A DNA stretch of 64,000 nt, from contig JBFIHA010000001.1 in NCBI GenBank assembly GCA_041602035.1, positions 124,001 through 188,000 on the forward strand. Reading direction: 5' to 3'. The notes below the pieces were generated by a model that was given only the letters and a program-made list of their open reading frames with translations, was not told the origin of the DNA and did not search any database. The position numbers were made by a program, and so were the translations under genes. Source of the DNA: JAOTVV01 sp041602035. GTDB taxonomy: Bacteria; Gemmatimonadota; Gemmatimonadetes; Gemmatimonadales; GWC2-71-9. Positions 60,429 through 64,000 of the stretch are shown in pieces; position 1 is the first letter of the stretch; the number at the start of each line of letters is the position of its first letter.

Positions 60429-61103
60429 ATGACGAGGTCGAATGGCAAGCCTATCAGGGTGCAACGTGGCGCGGCGGCGGCCGCCAGCGCCCGAGCGCTC
60501 TTCCCCCTATCGGTCGCGCTCGCCGTGGTCCTCACCGCGTGCGGGGGGGGACGCGTGTTGGTGCCACCCCGCGTCGATCTCGCACCCTACTATCGGGTCG
60601 GGTTGGTGACCTTCACGATCGAGAACGCCAAAGGCTCGCTCAACCAGCTCGCTACGGAGCGGTTTCTGGGCGAGGTCCTCGCGGGCCAGTCGGGGATCGA
60701 GATCCTGGAGCTGGGGGACGCGGCCCCGCTGCTCAGTGACGTGGGCGCGCAGCGACTCGATGCGCGGGCTGCCCGGGCAATCGGCGAGGAGCACGGTGTC
60801 CCCGCGGTGTTCTTCGGTCACCTGAAGGTGTCCGACGTCAAGCCACGCGCGGTGCTCGCCGGCTTCCCACATGTGGAAGCGAGAGTCAGTGTCGAGATGA
60901 GCGTCCGCCTGCTGTCCGCCGAGTCGGGTGGCACGCTGTGGACCAGCTCGGGCAAAGCGAGCGACGTGGTGGGCGAAGTGGGGATCACGGGTGGCGACGT
61001 GTTCTTCTCCGCCGAGCATCCGGAAGAGGCGTATGGGCGCCTCGTGGATGCCTTGGTGTTCGAGGTAACGCGGGATTTACGGCCGAGGTGGGTGAAACGG
61101 TGA
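60429..61103 (+). CDS. Lipoprotein of unknown function, CsgG/LpoB-like pattern
   Basis: 224 residues with an excellent AGGAGGT site. The leader is long but ends in a lipobox (VALAVVLTAC). The mature part alternates strands and helices: YYRVGLVTFTIENAKG, ATERFLGEVLAGQSGIEIL, ARAIGEEHGVPAVFFGHL, and VEMSVRLLSAESGGTLW. This order (strand for the short-lived target, helix, the VxxGxL strand, then paired strands with a W) is like CsgG, LpoB and related periplasmic lipoproteins. I infer a periplasmic, inner- or outer-membrane-anchored role, but cannot name the partner. Confidence 0.6.
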   Translation: MTRSNGKPIRVQRGAAAAASARALFPLSVALAVVLTACGGGRVLVPPRVDLAPYYRVGLVTFTIENAKGSLNQLATERFLGEVLAGQSGIEILELGDAAPLLSDVGAQRLDARAARAIGEEHGVPAVFFGHLKVSDVKPRAVLAGFPHVEARVSVEMSVRLLSAESGGTLWTSSGKASDVVGEVGITGGDVFFSAEHPEEAYGRLVDALVFEVTRDLRPRWVKR

Positions 61104-61248
61104 TCTAGATCACTCGTGGTCGCAATTTCGTGCCGGGAATGGGTCTTCCGTTACCGGCGCGCGCGTGTCAAAATAGTCAGTGACCTGTGCCATATCCTCG
61201 GCGCGCCACGATACCGAGTATTCCAGGGAGACGAACCCTCCTAAACGT

Positions 61249-61680
61249 ATGAAGACGAAGACGACACGGTTGCAGACCCGGTCCGACGAACCGCCTGCGC
61301 CCAGGCGCGAGATCAGAACGAGGGCGTGGGCGCGTGTCTACGCCGCGATCCGCCCCCCGCACTCCCGGAACCTCCGCCACGGAGCGTGGTACCCGGTCGT
61401 GCGGGACGAGGATGACCGCGTGACGATCGGCCTCGGTGCGTCAACGGCCACCGTGCCCAAGCGCGTGCTCGAGATCCGCACCGATCGGCCCAATCGATTC
61501 ACCGTGGTGCATCGTGTAGGGCATGAGTTGGTGAACCGTCAGGATTCCCACGGGCTTGGCCGGTTCTACGCGGTCTGCCCCGTGTGCGCCTGGCGGTTTC
61601 AGCTCATTGGTCGTCCCGAACGCCGGCTGTGTCCCAAGTGTGCCCACGAGGGTGAAGTGGCCTGGTGGGAGACCGTGTGA
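61249..61680 (+). CDS. Zinc-ribbon protein of unknown function
   Basis: 143 residues from ATG 61249. Very basic N-terminus (KTKTTRLQTRSDEPPAPRR), a central region with AWYPVVRDEDDRVTIGLG and RVLEIRTDRPNRFTVVHRVGH, and a C-terminal ribbon with CPVC and CPKC 18 residues apart. The central part resembles small PilZ-like or SH3-like beta domains, without a firm match. No signal peptide. A clear terminator follows. Confidence 0.6.
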   Translation: MKTKTTRLQTRSDEPPAPRREIRTRAWARVYAAIRPPHSRNLRHGAWYPVVRDEDDRVTIGLGASTATVPKRVLEIRTDRPNRFTVVHRVGHELVNRQDSHGLGRFYAVCPVCAWRFQLIGRPERRLCPKCAHEGEVAWWETV

Positions 61681-61705
61681 TTCGACACTGACCATCCGAA
61701 GGCAG

Positions 61706-61736
61706 ATGGGGGTGCGAGCGCGCCCCCATTTTTTTT
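61706..61736 (+). terminator. Rho-independent terminator
   Basis: ATGGGGG pairs with CCCCCAT, extended inwards by a T-G wobble and GCG/CGC, and is followed by eight T. It lies 25 bp after the zinc-ribbon gene and is the clearest terminator of the window. Confidence 0.9.
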
Positions 61737-61748
61737 CGGCCTCGTCGG

Positions 61749-63323
61749 TCACCGGCGGCCAACGGGTCGAAGCAGCAAATCGTGGAAGTCGAAACTGAAG
61801 TCGGTCGTGGGTGAGACGGCGCGCATCTTCACCCGGTCGATGCTCGCGTCCGGCTCCAGCTGGAACGTGACGAACGCATCGGCGCGGAGCTCTCGGTCAT
61901 CCCACCGCGCGACAAAGGTATCGTGCTGCCAGTGTTGCAGCGTACCCGCCAGCTTGGGCGTTCGTGAGAACCGGATGCGCAGCCGATCGTCGTCGAGCTC
62001 GATCACGACGTCCCCATACCACGCGTCGGCGTACGTCCCCGCATAGTGGGCCAGCGGTAGTGACGGTCGCGAGGTGGTGTCGCGTTGTGTCGCCGCCCGC
62101 CGGTCGGCGGACGCCATCAACCAGTCAGCTCGGGTGGTGACGGCCCGGTAGGCTTGGACCCAGTCGTGCGACGCGCCCAGGTAGTGGTCCAGAACCCGAT
62201 ACGAGATTGCCCCGAACGCCGCGCCGGATTCCTGATTGGTCAGAACGGCCACTCCTAGACGGAGGTCGGGGATCATGGCCACCTTGGACACGTAGCCGGG
62301 CAACCCGCCCGTGTGGGAGACGAGCTTTCGTCCCCGGTAGTCATTGACCTGAAATCCCAAGGCGTATGCCAGAAAGTTGGCTCGTAGCGGGGCCAACTCC
62401 GGTGCGGGCGTCCCGCTGGGGATGGGCGTCACCATCGACCAGAGCTGCACGGTGCTAGCTGGAGCGAACAGCCGCGTGCCGTCGGCGAGGCGCCCCGAGT
62501 CGAGCTGAACGATCATCCACTTCGCCATGTCGGTGGCGTTGGAGTTGATGCCACCGGCGGGATTGGTGTTGTCACTCAGGAACGGCGCGATGGGTCGGAC
62601 GGCCCCGTCCACCCGCGCGTGCGTCGTCGCGACGTTGCCCACGAGTCCCGCGGCGGAATGTGTCACGTTGCTCCCGGTCATCCCGACCGGCATCAGGATG
62701 CGCTCGGAGACGAAGTCCTCCCACGACTGCCCGCTCACCGCCTCGATCACCTCGCCCGCGATCAGATACAGCACGTTGTCGTATGCATAGGCACTCCGAA
62801 AGCTTGTGACGAGGGGGAGGTGGCGGATCCGCCTGGCGATTTCCGCCCGGTCGTAGTCCGATTCCGGCCACCACAGAAGGTCGCCGGCCCCGAGCCCCAG
62901 CCCGCTGCGGTGGACCAACAGGTCACGAACGGTGAGTTCTCGGGTTACGTAGGGGTCCGACAACTGGAACCAGGGGAGGTACCGCACCACCGGGGCGTCC
63001 CACTCGATGACGCCCTCCTCGACGAGCAACGCCAACGCCGTCGCCGTGAAAGCCTTGGTATTGGACGCGATGCCGAACAGCGTCTCCGCGTCGACCGGCG
63101 TGCGCTCACCGAGGGTTCGGACGCCGAAGCCCTTGGCGAGCACGACCTGGCCGTCTTTGACGATGGCCACGGCGATTCCCGGCACCTCGAAGGTCTCCAT
63201 GACGCGAGCCACATAGGGATCGAAGGCGGGCGGCATCGGACTTCGCTGCTGGGATACCACTTCGGGTGCGACGCTGATGTGAAGAACGATAGTGGCGACG
63301 ATGGCGTGTCTCATGTGGTTCAT
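61749..63323 (-). CDS. Exported serine hydrolase of the beta-lactamase/PBP4* fold
   Basis: 524 residues from ATG 63323 (GTG 63332 and ATG 63314 are alternatives). Signal peptide (AIVATIVLHISVAPEVVSQ). Class C beta-lactamase/esterase fold: catalytic Ser-Lys in ASNTKAFTA, Tyr in AYAYDNV (YxN), and HTGG in place of KTG. About 140 residues after the core form a lipocalin-like C-terminal domain (HYAGTYADAWYGDVVIEL; ELRADAFVTFQLE) seen in many family members such as EstB-like and D-aminopeptidase-like enzymes. It could act on peptides, D-amino-acid linkages or esters in the periplasm. Beta-lactam resistance is unlikely. Confidence 0.85.
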   Translation of the reverse strand: MNHMRHAIVATIVLHISVAPEVVSQQRSPMPPAFDPYVARVMETFEVPGIAVAIVKDGQVVLAKGFGVRTLGERTPVDAETLFGIASNTKAFTATALALLVEEGVIEWDAPVVRYLPWFQLSDPYVTRELTVRDLLVHRSGLGLGAGDLLWWPESDYDRAEIARRIRHLPLVTSFRSAYAYDNVLYLIAGEVIEAVSGQSWEDFVSERILMPVGMTGSNVTHSAAGLVGNVATTHARVDGAVRPIAPFLSDNTNPAGGINSNATDMAKWMIVQLDSGRLADGTRLFAPASTVQLWSMVTPIPSGTPAPELAPLRANFLAYALGFQVNDYRGRKLVSHTGGLPGYVSKVAMIPDLRLGVAVLTNQESGAAFGAISYRVLDHYLGASHDWVQAYRAVTTRADWLMASADRRAATQRDTTSRPSLPLAHYAGTYADAWYGDVVIELDDDRLRIRFSRTPKLAGTLQHWQHDTFVARWDDRELRADAFVTFQLEPDASIDRVKMRAVSPTTDFSFDFHDLLLRPVGRR

Positions 63324-63505
63324 GTGTCTCACTCGCTGTGAATCCGTGTGATGGCGCTCTAACGATACGCCGCCTCGAGAGGAAAGTTTAGGGACGGGGG
63401 CGTGGAGTCCACCGGAGCGGCGACCCTCCCGCCGAGTGAGTCATGGGTCCATCTTACAGGTGCTCGACAACGGGGTTGCGAGCGGGACGACGCCGGAGGT
63501 GCGCG

Positions 63506-63598
63506 ATGGCGTATCCCAAGAAGCATCGCGGTCGCCGAAAGCAGGGCAGCCGCAAACGTCGGTCGCGGCGGAAGGGGCGCCGCACCCGCAGGCGGTAA
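63506..63598 (+). CDS. 30-residue, highly basic protein
   Basis: A short open frame, ATG to TAA, preceded by a near-perfect GGAGGT ribosome site at the right distance. The product opens MAYPKKHRGRRKQGSRKRR and ends RRTRRR: 19 of 30 residues are Arg, Lys or His and there is no acidic residue. Composition and length recall very small ribosomal proteins (bTHX, bS22-like) or nucleic-acid packers, but the sequence matches none that I know. It lies in the otherwise empty 360 bp between the serine hydrolase and S46 peptidase genes. A CATCTTAC at 63453 could be its -10. Confidence 0.55.
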   Translation: MAYPKKHRGRRKQGSRKRRSRRKGRRTRRR

Positions 63599-63688
63599 CG
63601 GCCGCGGGGCGTGACGACACGGGGCTCGGCGGTGGGTCGAGGTGAGTGGGCCGCGGAGCCGGGGTCCTTCTGCACTCTTGAGGGAATC

Positions 63689-64000
63689 ATGAAACGATCG
63701 TGGTTGGTGCTCCTCGCATTGGCGGGATCGACGGGAGTCTGCTCCGTATCCGCAACGGCACAGGTGGGCGGCGTCGGGCTCGATACGATCCGCGCGGGTC
63801 GGTTCGACAACGGGAAGATGTGGACCTTCGAGTACGCACCGAAGGCGTACTTCTCCGAGACCTATGGATTCACCGCGGACGACGCCTGGTTCGAGCGTGC
63901 GCGCCTCTCGGCGCTCCGGATTCCCGGATGCTCGTCGTCGTTCGTTTCGCCCTACGGACTCATGGTGACCAATCACCACTGCGTGCGAGGCGCGGTCGCC
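63689..64000 (+). CDS. S46 family dipeptidyl-peptidase, N-terminal part
   Basis: The first 104 residues, cut by the window end; full proteins have about 700. Start follows TTGAGGGAATC. Signal peptide ends ATAQ. The mature start matches S46 peptidases (DPP7/DPP11): DNGKMWTFEYAP, YGFTADDAWFERARLSALRI, and the catalytic His in LMVTNHHCVRGA. The Cys pair (GCSSSF...HHC) that flanks the His in this family is present. These serine peptidases in the periplasm remove dipeptides from oligopeptides and feed amino-acid-using bacteria. With the M24 and serine hydrolase genes it suggests a peptide-based diet. Confidence 0.92.
   Translation, partial: MKRSWLVLLALAGSTGVCSVSATAQVGGVGLDTIRAGRFDNGKMWTFEYAPKAYFSETYGFTADDAWFERARLSALRIPGCSSSFVSPYGLMVTNHHCVRGAVA

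Noticed and set aside
63359..63979. Minus-strand open frame of 206 codons
   Set aside because: It runs antisense through the S46 peptidase start and the 30-residue basic gene; no start signal or domain.

Overview
The window is high-GC, gene-dense DNA with no rRNA, tRNA, CRISPR array or recognisable transposase. Gene content points to a Gemmatimonadota bacterium or a close relative: a SusC/SusD pair, a FlgO/TPR-tailed Ser/Thr kinase, an S46 peptidase, a secreted M24 peptidase, and TonB plug-only and carboxypeptidase-regulatory-like proteins. Many -10 elements read TATCTT. The cell envelope is diderm, shown by OmpA, TonB-dependent and beta-barrel proteins. Taxonomy is an inference from family content only.

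Layout. 1-11 kb: a partial MATE-like exporter, secreted proteins, a Tat-exported M24 peptidase, a prolyl-tRNA deacylase, a large Ser/Thr kinase, a GIY-YIG protein, an SGNH hydrolase, a LolA-like protein and an FKBP lipoprotein. 12-14 kb: a lipoprotein made of five 89-residue repeats. 14-18.7 kb: a phosphorelay cluster with a hybrid kinase, an Hpt protein and a receiver on the minus strand, and an NtrC-type sigma-54 activator divergent from them. 19-31 kb: four secreted or outer-membrane proteins rich in DUF11-like beta domains, ending in a 2,111-residue protein with DUF11, SdrD-B, OmpA and a barrel-like C-terminus. 31-37 kb: bestrophin-like channel, leucine dehydrogenase, GntR-slipin pair and small membrane proteins. 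37.5-45 kb: SusC/SusD and envelope proteins. 45-49 kb: PEP carboxylase translationally coupled to a dicarboxylate/sulfate-type transporter. 49-54 kb: SbcD-like nuclease, MscL with a zinc ribbon, and OmpA with thrombospondin type-3 repeats. 54-60 kb: a second NtrC-type regulator, an Hpt-like protein lacking its histidine, a coiled-coil protein, a Ras-like GTPase coupled to a histidine kinase, a DUF4332 protein and dodecin. 60-64 kb: lipoprotein, zinc-ribbon protein, beta-lactamase-fold hydrolase, a 30-residue very basic protein and the start of an S46 peptidase.

The most interesting unit is 14.0-30.9 kb. Each of the three transcription units downstream of the first NtrC gene carries an inverted repeat GTTACC-N15/16-GGTAAC, followed 85-115 bp later by a GG-N10-GC element of sigma-54 type. 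This reads as a kinase/Hpt/receiver/NtrC relay that switches on a surface system of DUF11 proteins. A fourth sigma-54-type promoter precedes the OmpA gene next to the second NtrC gene, and a 17-bp sequence is shared between the two loci.

Translational coupling by ATGA or GTGA overlaps is frequent: Hpt/hybrid kinase, GntR/slipin, ppc/transporter, GTPase/kinase, zinc ribbon/DUF11 protein, plug protein/barrel, and the 51.3 kb pair.
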